Shown here one piece after another: positions 1 to 6,169 of a stretch of 6,169 nucleotides of DNA. The DNA is from an uncultured Blastococcus sp. (GTDB taxonomy: Bacteria; Actinomycetota; Actinomycetes; Mycobacteriales; Antricoccaceae). Each line of letters begins with the position of its first letter. Within the stretch, counting starts at the first letter, position 1. Position numbers and translations under genes: made by a program. Location of the stretch: assembly GCA_946221975.1 (NCBI GenBank), contig CAMIGT010000095.1:1-6169 (forward strand), given 5' to 3'. The notes beneath the pieces are model-generated. The model did not search any database, was not told the DNA's origin, and was given only the letters and a program-made list of their open reading frames with translations.

Positions 1-696
1 TGGCTGGTCGCGACGATGCTCAGCCTCGGCGTCTTCTACATGGCGCAGTCCGGGCCGTTCCTCGGCGTCGTGCAGATCATCGTCTACACCGGCGCGATCA
101 TGATCCTGTTCGTGTTCGTGCTGATGCTCGTCGGACGCGACTCCAACGACTCGCTGATCGAGACGCTGCGCGGGCAGCGGGCGTACGCCGCCTGGTTCGG
201 CATCGCGTTTGCCGTCATCGTCGCGGTGACCGTCTACCGCGCCACCTCCGGTGCGGACTTCGCCAACGCCGACGTCACCAATCAGATGGCCGCCGGCAAC
301 GTCCGCGGGCTCGCCGCGCTGATCTTCACCGACTACCTGCTGGCCTTCGAGCTCGCCTCCGCACTGCTGATCACCGCCGCTGTGGGCGCGATGGTGCTCG
401 CGCATATCGAGCGCGACCACCGGCACACGCAGAAAGAACGCGCGCTGGCGCGGTTCGCCTCCAAGAGCCCGCACCCGCTGGTCGGGCCCGGTGTCTTCGC
501 CAACTCGCACTCGGTGGCCACCCCGGCGCTGCTGCCGGACGGGCGCGTCGCGCCGGAGAGCCAGGCGCGCGGCATCGAGATGCAGGCCCCGCCCGGCGGC
601 CGGATCATCTCCGCCGACACGGACCGGTCCGCACCGCCACGGCGGCTGCTGGCCGACCGCAGCGAGTCGGTTGACGTTGAAGGAGAGTCTCGATGA
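1..696 (+). CDS. nuoJ: NADH-quinone oxidoreductase subunit J, 5'-truncated by window edge
   Basis: Membrane-arm subunit of respiratory complex I, near the quinone module; its third transmembrane helix is known in the family to undergo a conformational change during coupling. The frame is open from base 1 and gives 231 residues. By comparison with E. coli NuoJ (Tyr59 of TM3 matches window residue 29) about 30 or more N-terminal residues are missing, so the ATG at 16 is internal and not the start. Visible helices: the end of TM2 (residues 1-14), TM3 (about 22-43, with the family motif IIVYTGAIM), TM4 (about 61-80) and TM5 (about 111-135). A hydrophilic, Arg/Pro-rich tail of about 96 residues follows; it is probably cytoplasmic because basic residues follow TM5. 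The tail includes [10 protein letters not shown], a segment I recall from actinobacterial NuoJ proteins. The stop TGA (694-696) overlaps the nuoK ATG, which suggests coupled translation. Confidence 0.96.
   Translation, partial: WLVATMLSLGVFYMAQSGPFLGVVQIIVYTGAIMILFVFVLMLVGRDSNDSLIETLRGQRAYAAWFGIAFAVIVAVTVYRATSGADFANADVTNQMAAGNVRGLAALIFTDYLLAFELASALLITAAVGAMVLAHIERDHRHTQKERALARFASKSPHPLVGPGVFANSHSVATPALLPDGRVAPESQARGIEMQAPPGGRIISADTDRSAPPRRLLADRSESVDVEGESR
680..685 (+). promoter_or_regulatory. Shine-Dalgarno site of nuoK
   Basis: AAGGAG lies inside the last codons of nuoJ, seven bases before the nuoK ATG at 693. It is the best ribosome binding site in the window and fixes the nuoK start. It shows that nuoK can initiate on its own despite the four-base stop/start overlap with nuoJ. 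Confidence 0.85.
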
Positions 697-992
697 GCCC
701 CGCTGCCTACCTGGTGCTGTCGGCGATCCTGTTCACCATCGGCGTGGTCGGCGTACTCGTCCGACGCAACGCGATCGTGGTGTTCATGTCGGTCGAGCTC
801 ATGCTCAACGCCGCCAACCTGACCCTGGTGACGTTCTCGCGGATGCACGGCGAGCTGGACGGCCAGCTCATCGCGTTCTTCGTGATGGTGGTGGCCGCCG
901 CCGAGGTCGTCGTCGGGCTCGCGATCATCATGGCCATCTTCCGGACCCGTCGCTCGGCCTCGGTCGATGACGCGAACCTGCTGAAGTACTAA
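693..992 (+). CDS. nuoK: NADH-quinone oxidoreductase subunit K
   Basis: Small complex I membrane subunit, homologous to MrpC and mitochondrial ND4L, that passes protons between the quinone-side channel and the antiporter-like subunits. The 99-residue length is typical of the family. Three transmembrane helices are visible at about 3-22, 28-48 and 60-83. The two membrane glutamates essential in E. coli NuoK (Glu36 and Glu72) are present as Glu35, in SVELMLNA, and Glu71, in [11 protein letters not shown] short basic stretch (RTRR, 84-87) after TM3 is followed by a polar C terminus. The ATG start is supported by AAGGAG seven bases upstream and overlaps the nuoJ stop as ATGA. The stop TAA (990-992) lies at the edge of the nuoL ribosome binding site. 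No unusual features. Confidence 0.98.
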   Translation: MSPAAYLVLSAILFTIGVVGVLVRRNAIVVFMSVELMLNAANLTLVTFSRMHGELDGQLIAFFVMVVAAAEVVVGLAIIMAIFRTRRSASVDDANLLKY

Positions 993-997
993 AGGGA
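991..997 (+). promoter_or_regulatory. Shine-Dalgarno site of nuoL
   Basis: AAAGGGA overlaps the last two bases of the nuoK stop codon and sits five bases before the GTG at 1003. It favours GTG 1003 over the in-frame ATG at 1015, which would be 17 bases away. An ATG at 1001 is followed directly by TGA and cannot be used. Confidence 0.7.
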
Positions 998-1002
998 TAG
1001 AT

Positions 1003-2949
1003 GTGACGACCTCAATGACGCTTGCCGCCGAGCAGGCGGTAGCCGCGAGCGGGCCGTTCAGCCTGGCGTGGCTGCTGATCGTGCTGCCGCTGGCCAGCGG
1101 GATCGCGTTGCTGCTGCTGGGCAGACGCGCCGACAAGTGGGGGCACCTGCTCGGCTGCGCCTCGGTGATCGCCGCGTTCGCGCTCGGGCTGTGGATGTTC
1201 TTCACGCTGACCAACACCGCCGACAAGGCGCAGAGCCTCGACATGTTCACCTGGGTGCTGTCCGGTGACCTGCGGATCGACGCGGGCCTGCTCTTCGACC
1301 CGCTCTCCAGCGTGTTCGTGCTGCTGATCACCGGCGTCGGGTCGCTGATCCACATCTACTCGATCGGCTACATGGCCCACGACGAGGGTCGCCGCCGGTT
1401 CTTCGCCTACCTCAACATCTTCGTGGCCTCGATGCTGCTGCTGGTCCTCGGCAACTCGTTCGTCGCGCTCTACTTCGGCTGGGAAGGCGTGGGCGTCGCG
1501 TCGTACCTGCTGATCGCGTTCTGGCAGTACAAGAAGGCCGCGGCGACGGCCGCCAAGAAGGCCTTCATCATGAACCGTGTCGGCGATGTGGGCCTGGCGC
1601 TGGCGATCTTCCTGATGTGGTCGCACCTCGGGTCGACGTCGTACGCCGAGGTCTTCGGCGGCATCGAGACGCTGAACGGCGCCGTCATCACCACGATCGC
1701 GCTGCTGCTGCTGCTCGGCGCTTGCGGCAAGTCCGGCCAGGTGCCGCTGCAGGCCTGGCTGCCGGACGCGATGGAAGGCCCGACGCCGGTCTCCGCGCTG
1801 ATCCACGCCGCGACGATGGTCACCGCGGGCGTCTACCTGATCGCGCGGGCCAACCCGATCTTCGACGCGAGCGAGACAGCGCAGCTGGTCGTCACCGTGG
1901 TCGGTGCGGTCACCTTGCTCTACGGCTGCATCGCCGGCTGCGCGTACGACGACATCAAGAAGGTGCTCGCCTACTCGACCGTCAGCCAGATCGGCTACAT
2001 GTTCCTGGCTGTCGGGCTCGGACCCGGCGTCTACGCGATCGCGATCATCCACCTGCTTGCGCACGGCTTCTTCAAGGCCGGCCTCTTCCTCGGCGCCGGC
2101 TCGGTGATGCACGCGATGAACGACGAGGTCGACATGCGCAAGTTCGGCGGACTGTGGAAGTACATGAAGATCACCTTCGTGACCTTCGCGCTCGGCTACC
2201 TCGCGCTCATCGGCTTCCCGTTCCTGTCCGGCTTCTACACCAAGGACCCGATCATCGAGATGGCGTTCGCGCAGGGCGGCGCGAAGGGCTGGATCTTCGG
2301 CCTCGCGACGGCGCTCGGCGCCGGGCTCACCGCGTTCTACATGACCCGCCTGATGCTGATGACGTTCTTCGGCAAGAAGCGGTGGGACGACGACGTACAC
2401 CCGCACGAGTCGCCGCCGACCATGACCATCCCGATGATCATCCTGGCCCTCGGCTCGCTCGCCGGCGGCTACCTGATGGTCAACGTCTTCAACGTCGCCG
2501 AGTGGCTCAGCCCGAGTGTCGGCGCGCCGGTCGACGTCGAGGTCGCGATGGAGGCATCGCCGATCTCGACCGGGATCGTCATCGCCCTCACCATGGGCCT
2601 TGTCGCGCTCGGCATCGTGCTCGCCTGGCTGTTCGTCGGCCGCAAGGACGTGCCGCGCACCGCGCCGGCCAAGGTCAGCCCCGTGGTGGCCGCGGCCCGG
2701 GCCAACCTGTACGGCGACCGCTTCAACGAGACGGTGTTCGAGAAGCCCGGCCTGGCGTTGACCCGCGCGTCGCTGTGGTTTGAGGACCGCGGCGTCGACG
2801 GGGCCGTCCAGGGCCTGTCCGGCGGCCTGCTCGCCGCGTCGGGGCGACTGCGTCGTACCCAGAACGGCGCCGTCCGCAGTTACGCCCTGTCGATGCTCGG
2901 CGGCGTGATCCTGGTGATCATCGCGCTGCTGGCGGTGAGGTTCGCGTGA
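1003..2949 (+). CDS. nuoL: NADH-quinone oxidoreductase subunit L
   Basis: Distal antiporter-like subunit of the complex I membrane arm (homologue of MrpA and mitochondrial ND5), thought to translocate one proton per cycle. At 648 residues it has normal length. The N-terminal domain runs to about residue 130, and the proton-conducting core (Proton_antipo_M) covers about 145-440. Expected relay residues are all present: Glu161 in GWEGVG (E. coli Glu144), Asp195 in RVGDV (Asp178), Lys243 in CGKSGQ (Lys229), His268 in ALIHAATM (His254), His354 and Lys358 in HGFFKAG (His338 and Lys342), and Lys414-Asp415 in FYTKD (Lys399-Asp400). Residues about 545-620 are polar and fit the lateral helix region; a final hydrophobic helix spans about 628-646. 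About 20 residues precede TM1. The GTG start is chosen from the upstream AAAGGGA. The last codons overlap nuoM as GTGA. Confidence 0.98.
   Translation: MTTSMTLAAEQAVAASGPFSLAWLLIVLPLASGIALLLLGRRADKWGHLLGCASVIAAFALGLWMFFTLTNTADKAQSLDMFTWVLSGDLRIDAGLLFDPLSSVFVLLITGVGSLIHIYSIGYMAHDEGRRRFFAYLNIFVASMLLLVLGNSFVALYFGWEGVGVASYLLIAFWQYKKAAATAAKKAFIMNRVGDVGLALAIFLMWSHLGSTSYAEVFGGIETLNGAVITTIALLLLLGACGKSGQVPLQAWLPDAMEGPTPVSALIHAATMVTAGVYLIARANPIFDASETAQLVVTVVGAVTLLYGCIAGCAYDDIKKVLAYSTVSQIGYMFLAVGLGPGVYAIAIIHLLAHGFFKAGLFLGAGSVMHAMNDEVDMRKFGGLWKYMKITFVTFALGYLALIGFPFLSGFYTKDPIIEMAFAQGGAKGWIFGLATALGAGLTAFYMTRLMLMTFFGKKRWDDDVHPHESPPTMTIPMIILALGSLAGGYLMVNVFNVAEWLSPSVGAPVDVEVAMEASPISTGIVIALTMGLVALGIVLAWLFVGRKDVPRTAPAKVSPVVAAARANLYGDRFNETVFEKPGLALTRASLWFEDRGVDGAVQGLSGGLLAASGRLRRTQNGAVRSYALSMLGGVILVIIALLAVRFA
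2934..2940 (+). promoter_or_regulatory. Shine-Dalgarno-like site of nuoM
   Basis: GGTGAGG in the final codons of nuoL ends five bases before the GTG at 2946. The GAGG core would pair with the 16S rRNA tail. This supports the GTG start and the GTGA overlap with the nuoL stop. Confidence 0.6.
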
Positions 2950-4550
2950 GCAACTTTCCCTTCCTCCTCCTGCTGACCCTCGTGCCGCTGGTCGGCGCGG
3001 TCGTGGTCGCCGTCATGGGTCGCGATCGAGCCAACGAGGAGTCGGCCAAGAAGACCGCGGTCGGCTTCGGTTTCATCGAGCTCGCCCTGGCGATCTGGAT
3101 GTTCGTCTCGTTCGACCCCGACGGCGAGCGGCTGCAGTTCGTCACGTCGGTCAACTGGATCGGCCCGCTCGGGGTCAAGTTCGCCCTCGGCGCCGACGGC
3201 ATCGCGCTGATGATGATCGTGCTCATCGCGCTGTTGGTGCCGCTGGTCATGATCGCCTCGTGGCAGCGCGAGTCGCTCGGCGACGATGTCAACGAGCCCG
3301 GCTCGGCCGACCCCGACCGCGCACCGGCCGGCACCCGCGCGCAGATGTTCGCGTGGATCTTGCTGCTGGAGGTCTTCCTCGTCGTCGTCTTCGCCGCGAC
3401 CGACGTCTTCCTCTTCTACGTTGCCTTCGAGGCGATGCTGATCCCGACGTACTTCCTGATCGGTGGGTACGGCTCGAGCCAGCGACGCGGCGCGGCGACG
3501 AAGTTCATCATCTACAGCCTCGTCGGCGGCCTGATCATGCTGGCGTCGGTCATCGGGCTGTACGTCGTGAGCAAGGACCAGCTCGGCAAGCCGAACTTCG
3601 ACTGGACCGCGCTGCAGGGACTCGACATCCCGGCCTCGACGCAGACGTGGCTGTTCTTCGGGTTCTTCATCGCCTTCGCCATCAAGGCCCCGCTGGTGCC
3701 GCTGCACACGTGGTTGCCGAAGTCCGGCGGCGAGGCGCCGGTGGGCGTCGGCGTACTGCTCGTCGGCATCCTCGACAAGGTGGGCACCTTCGGGTTCCTG
3801 CGCTACTGTCTGTCGCTGTTCCCGGAGGCATCGCAGCGCTGGGCTCCGCTGGTGCTCGTGCTCGCCGTCGTCGGCATCATCTACGGCGCGTTCCAGGCCG
3901 TCGGCGAGCAGGACATGAAGCGGCTCGTCACCTACACCTCGATCGCGCACTTCGGTTTCATCGCGCTCGGCATCTTCGCCTTCACCACGCAGGCCGGCAC
4001 CGGCGCCGTGCTCTACATGTTCAACCACGGCATCGCCACCGGCATGCTGTTCCTCGTGGTCGGCATGGTGATCGCGCGCGGCGGATCGCGTCGGGTCAAC
4101 GACTACGGCGGCATCTTCGTCGTCGCGCCGTGGCTGGCCGGGTTCTTCTTCCTTGCCGGCCTCGCCTCGCTGGCGCTGCCGGGCACCAACTCCTTCGTCT
4201 CGGAGTTCCTGGTGCTGCTGGGCTCCTTCGGCACCGAACCGGTGTTCACGATCATCGCCACGATCGGCTTCGTCTTCGCCGCGATCTACGTGCTGTGGCT
4301 CGTGCAGCGCACGCTGCACGGCCCGAAGAGCCTGCTCGTGCAAGAGCGCTCGAAGTTCTTCGGCGACCTGTCCAAGCGCGAGATCGGCATCCTCACCCCG
4401 CTCGTCGCGCTGATCTTCATCCTCGGCGTGTACCCGCAGCCGGTGCTGAACGTCATCAACCCCGCCGTGGAGGCGACATTGCAGAACGACGTCGGAATCC
4501 CCGATCCCGGCGCACCGCCGTACGCCGATAAGAACGGGGGCGGTCAGTAA
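2946..4550 (+). CDS. nuoM: NADH-quinone oxidoreductase subunit M
   Basis: Middle antiporter-like subunit of the complex I membrane arm (homologue of MrpD and mitochondrial ND4). It is 534 residues long and has about 14 predicted helices, TM1 at about 4-24. Relay residues are intact: Glu162 in FEAMLIP (E. coli Glu144), Lys247 in IKAPLVPLHTWLPK (Lys234), Lys278 in LDKVG (Lys265), and Glu420 in FVSEFLVL (Glu407, the position that is lysine in NuoL and NuoN). A hydrophilic loop at about 107-132, rich in Asp, Pro and Arg, separates TM3 and TM4 and is longer than in E. coli. The C-terminal 25 residues are polar and Pro/Gly-rich. The GTG start overlaps the nuoL stop; the hydrophobic TM1 beginning at residue 4 supports it. 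Only two bases separate its stop from the nuoN ATG. Confidence 0.98.
   Translation: MSNFPFLLLLTLVPLVGAVVVAVMGRDRANEESAKKTAVGFGFIELALAIWMFVSFDPDGERLQFVTSVNWIGPLGVKFALGADGIALMMIVLIALLVPLVMIASWQRESLGDDVNEPGSADPDRAPAGTRAQMFAWILLLEVFLVVVFAATDVFLFYVAFEAMLIPTYFLIGGYGSSQRRGAATKFIIYSLVGGLIMLASVIGLYVVSKDQLGKPNFDWTALQGLDIPASTQTWLFFGFFIAFAIKAPLVPLHTWLPKSGGEAPVGVGVLLVGILDKVGTFGFLRYCLSLFPEASQRWAPLVLVLAVVGIIYGAFQAVGEQDMKRLVTYTSIAHFGFIALGIFAFTTQAGTGAVLYMFNHGIATGMLFLVVGMVIARGGSRRVNDYGGIFVVAPWLAGFFFLAGLASLALPGTNSFVSEFLVLLGSFGTEPVFTIIATIGFVFAAIYVLWLVQRTLHGPKSLLVQERSKFFGDLSKREIGILTPLVALIFILGVYPQPVLNVINPAVEATLQNDVGIPDPGAPPYADKNGGGQ
4536..4543 (+). promoter_or_regulatory. Weak ribosome binding site of nuoN
   Basis: A purine-poor G run (GGGGGCGG) ends nine bases before the nuoN ATG at 4553, inside the last codons of nuoM. 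It is a poor match to the Shine-Dalgarno consensus. With only two bases between nuoM stop and nuoN start, re-initiation by ribosomes leaving nuoM probably contributes. Confidence 0.35.
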
Positions 4551-4552
4551 CC

Positions 4553-6082
4553 ATGCTCGAAGCACCCTCCGTCGCCTACACCGCGCTCTCGCCGATCCTG
4601 ATCATCCTGGTCGCGGCGCTGATCGGCGTACTCATCGAGGCGTTCGTGCCGCGGGTGGCGCGGTTTCCCGCCCAGGTCGGCCTCAGCGTCGTGGCGATCC
4701 TCGCCGCGTGCATCGCGGTCTTCGCCGAACGCAAGACGCAGGCGCTGACCGTCGCCGACGCCGTCGCGATCGACGGGCCCGCGCTGTTTGCGATGGGCGC
4801 CATCCTGGTCTTCGGACTGCTCGCCACCATGCTGTACGGCGACCGCAGCCTGGACGCGGCCGGTTCACACTTCGTCGCCGAGGGCGCGCTGCCGGCCGGA
4901 TCGCGCGCCGACCGGGCGCTGCTGACCAGCGAACGCGTGCAGACCGAGGTCTTCCCGCTGTCGCTGTTCGCGATCGGCGGCATGATGGTCTTCGTCGCCT
5001 CCAACAACCTGCTCGTGCTCTTTATCGCACTCGAGGTCTTCTCGCTGCCGCTGTACCTGATGGCCGGGCTCAACCGGCGCCGCCGCCTGCTGTCGCAGGA
5101 AGCGGCGGTCAAGTACTTCCTGCTGGGTGCGTTCGCGTCTGGGTTCCTGATCTACGGCATCGCGCTCGTCTACGGCTTCGCCGGATCGATCGAGCTGCGC
5201 GAGATCTTCGATGCGACCCGCGCGACCACCGACAACGACGGCTTCCTGCTGATGGGCCTCGGACTGGTGCTGGTCGGGCTGCTGTTCAAGGCAGGCGTCG
5301 CGCCGTTCCACGCATGGACCCCGGACGTCTACCAGGGCTCGCCGACGCCGGTCGCGGGCTTCATGTCGGCGGCGACCAAGCTCGCCGCGTTCGTCATCAT
5401 GCTGCGGGTGCTGTACGTCGCCTTCGGCGCGGTTCCGGGCATGTGGCAGCCGCTCGTCGCGGTCATCGCGATCATCTCGATGGTCGTCGGTGCCTTGATG
5501 GGTCTGACCCAGAACGACTTCAAGCGCATGCTGGCCTACTCCTCGATCGCGCACGCCGGCTTCATCCTGCTCGGCGTCATCGGCAACTCGAAGGACGGTG
5601 TCGCCGGAACGCTGTTCTACGTGGCGACGTACGGCCTCGCCTCGATCGCCGCGTTCGCCTGCATCAGCCTGATCCGCACCGGCGAGGGCGAAGTGTCGTC
5701 GCTGGAGGCGTGGAAGGGGATGGGCCGGCGCAACCCGCTGCTGGCGGCCGTCGTCACCATCCTGATGCTCTCGATGACCGGTATCCCGCTCACGGCCGGC
5801 TTCATCGGCAAGTTCCAGGCGTTCCGCGCGGCGCTGGATGCCGACTACGGCTGGCTCGTGGTCGTCGCGCTGCTGCTGAGCGCGGTCACCGCGGCGTTCT
5901 ACCTGCGGGTCGTCGTCTACATGTACTTCCACGACGTACCGGCCGACGCGCCGCCGATCAGCACTCCGGGTACGCCGACGACCGTCGTCATCGGTGTCTG
6001 CACTTTCCTGACCGTGCTGCTCGGTGTCGCGCCCGGCATCCTGTTGGACATCGCGGCGAAGGCCGCGACGTTCGTCGCGTAG
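4553..6082 (+). CDS. nuoN: NADH-quinone oxidoreductase subunit N
   Basis: Antiporter-like subunit of complex I closest to NuoK (homologue of mitochondrial ND2), carrying part of the proton relay. It has 509 residues. Key positions are Glu161 in ALEVFSLPLY (E. coli Glu133), Lys187 in AAVKYF (Lys158), Lys246 in LLFKAGVAPFH (Lys217), Lys276 in AATKLAAF (Lys247) and Lys420 in GFIGKF (Lys395). The family signature WTPDVYQGSPTPV follows Lys246. The constant offset of about 28-29 residues to E. coli from Glu161 to Lys276 places the extra length before Glu161. Most of it is a hydrophilic loop at about 96-130 that ends in VQTEVFPL, a region I associate with actinobacterial NuoN. The ATG start lies two bases after the nuoM stop, with TM1 at about 11-32. 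No terminator follows; the next likely start is 10 bases past the TAG. Confidence 0.98.
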   Translation: MLEAPSVAYTALSPILIILVAALIGVLIEAFVPRVARFPAQVGLSVVAILAACIAVFAERKTQALTVADAVAIDGPALFAMGAILVFGLLATMLYGDRSLDAAGSHFVAEGALPAGSRADRALLTSERVQTEVFPLSLFAIGGMMVFVASNNLLVLFIALEVFSLPLYLMAGLNRRRRLLSQEAAVKYFLLGAFASGFLIYGIALVYGFAGSIELREIFDATRATTDNDGFLLMGLGLVLVGLLFKAGVAPFHAWTPDVYQGSPTPVAGFMSAATKLAAFVIMLRVLYVAFGAVPGMWQPLVAVIAIISMVVGALMGLTQNDFKRMLAYSSIAHAGFILLGVIGNSKDGVAGTLFYVATYGLASIAAFACISLIRTGEGEVSSLEAWKGMGRRNPLLAAVVTILMLSMTGIPLTAGFIGKFQAFRAALDADYGWLVVVALLLSAVTAAFYLRVVVYMYFHDVPADAPPISTPGTPTTVVIGVCTFLTVLLGVAPGILLDIAAKAATFVA

Positions 6083-6092
6083 TCTCGCCGAC

Positions 6093-6169
6093 GTGGAGAT
6101 TGCGACGAGCCGGGTCGCCGGCATCGACTTTCCGGACGAGGTCATCGCGGCATCGCTGCGCGACGGACT
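6093..6169 (+). CDS. Probable polyprenyl diphosphate synthase, N-terminal fragment (3' end outside window)
   Basis: A frame opening at GTG 6093 runs off the window end and gives 25 residues plus two bases, starting MEIATSRVAG. The pattern AGIDFPDEVIAASLRDG resembles the N terminus of trans-isoprenyl diphosphate synthases, which in many actinobacteria begin with a similar Gly-hydrophobic-Asp segment and an acidic/basic first helix. I recall such a gene following nuoN in several actinobacteria, where it would make the menaquinone side chain. None of the catalytic DDxxD motifs lies in this fragment, so the call rests on a short similarity and on position. No clear Shine-Dalgarno precedes the GTG; it sits 10 bases after the nuoN stop, which suggests co-transcription with the nuo genes. 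An in-frame GTG at 6024 would overlap nuoN by 59 bases and adds an Arg/Ser-rich sequence, so it is less likely. Confidence 0.6.
   Translation, partial: MEIATSRVAGIDFPDEVIAASLRDG

Noticed and set aside
16..18. ATG at 16 as the start of nuoJ
   Set aside because: The frame is open to base 1, and residues before this ATG (WLVAT) continue the second helix of NuoJ. The family needs about 30 or more residues upstream, so the true start is outside the window.
1015..1017. ATG at 1015 as the nuoL start
   Set aside because: The ribosome binding site at 991-997 is 17 bases away, too far, but only five bases from GTG 1003. The choice changes just four residues before TM1 and cannot be settled fully without data.
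1617..2783. Plus-strand open frame of 388 codons inside nuoL (another at 3260-4531 inside nuoM)
   Set aside because: These are out-of-frame shadows of nuoL and nuoM. They are Arg-rich and low-complexity with no recognisable domain, a usual by-product of high third-position GC.
2880..4565. Long minus-strand open frame of 561 codons opposite nuoM
   Set aside because: It lies wholly antisense to a well-conserved nuoM. Its product is a low-complexity string of Arg, Asp, Glu, His and Gln, as expected from the reverse complement of a GC-biased membrane protein gene. The same holds for the minus-strand frames at 333-1355, 1012-2406 and 4865-6145.
6083..6092. Terminator or operon end after nuoN
   Set aside because: Only ten bases (TCTCGCCGAC) separate nuoN from the next likely start. 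There is no room for a hairpin and no T-run.
1..6169. Possible novel system, mobile element or horizontally acquired segment
   Set aside because: The gene order nuoJKLMN is the standard one, codon bias is uniform throughout, and there are no repeats, integrase, transposase or atypical composition. All known catalytic membrane residues are conserved, so this looks like ordinary core metabolism.

Overview
The window is a stretch of the respiratory complex I (NADH:quinone oxidoreductase, nuo) operon from a high-GC bacterium. All genes lie on the + strand and are packed almost without gaps. In order: the 3' part of nuoJ, complete nuoK, nuoL, nuoM and nuoN, and the first 25 codons of a gene that is probably a polyprenyl diphosphate synthase. 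Several features point to Actinomycetota: strong G/C bias at third codon positions, GTG starts, a long hydrophilic C-terminal tail on NuoJ, and an extra hydrophilic loop in the N-terminal half of NuoN. A putative prenyl synthase just after nuoN is also an arrangement I associate with actinobacteria. Genus cannot be determined from this stretch.

Layout: nuoJ (1-696, 5' end outside the window) overlaps nuoK (693-992) by ATGA. A 10-nt gap carrying a ribosome binding site leads to nuoL (1003-2949, GTG start). nuoL overlaps nuoM (2946-4550, GTG start) by GTGA. Two bases separate nuoM from nuoN (4553-6082). Ten bases after nuoN a GTG at 6093 opens a frame that runs off the window end. There is no non-coding stretch above 10 nt, and I see no promoter, terminator, RNA gene, mobile element, repeat array or CRISPR.

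How the genes work together: all five proteins are membrane-arm subunits. NuoJ and NuoK lie next to the quinone-binding module and link it to the antiporter-like subunits. NuoN, NuoM and NuoL are three paralogous Mrp-type antiporter-like proteins, each with a glutamate/lysine/lysine relay. NuoL also has the long C-terminal lateral helix region that runs along the arm. The key proton-transfer residues are present in every subunit, so the encoded arm looks functional. The quinone is presumably menaquinone, which would fit a downstream enzyme making its isoprenoid side chain; that link is inference. Because the NADH-dehydrogenase module genes (nuoEFG) are outside the window, the electron donor is not shown here.

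I looked for an undescribed system and did not find one. This is conserved core metabolism, and the findings listed are modest, lineage-level details.
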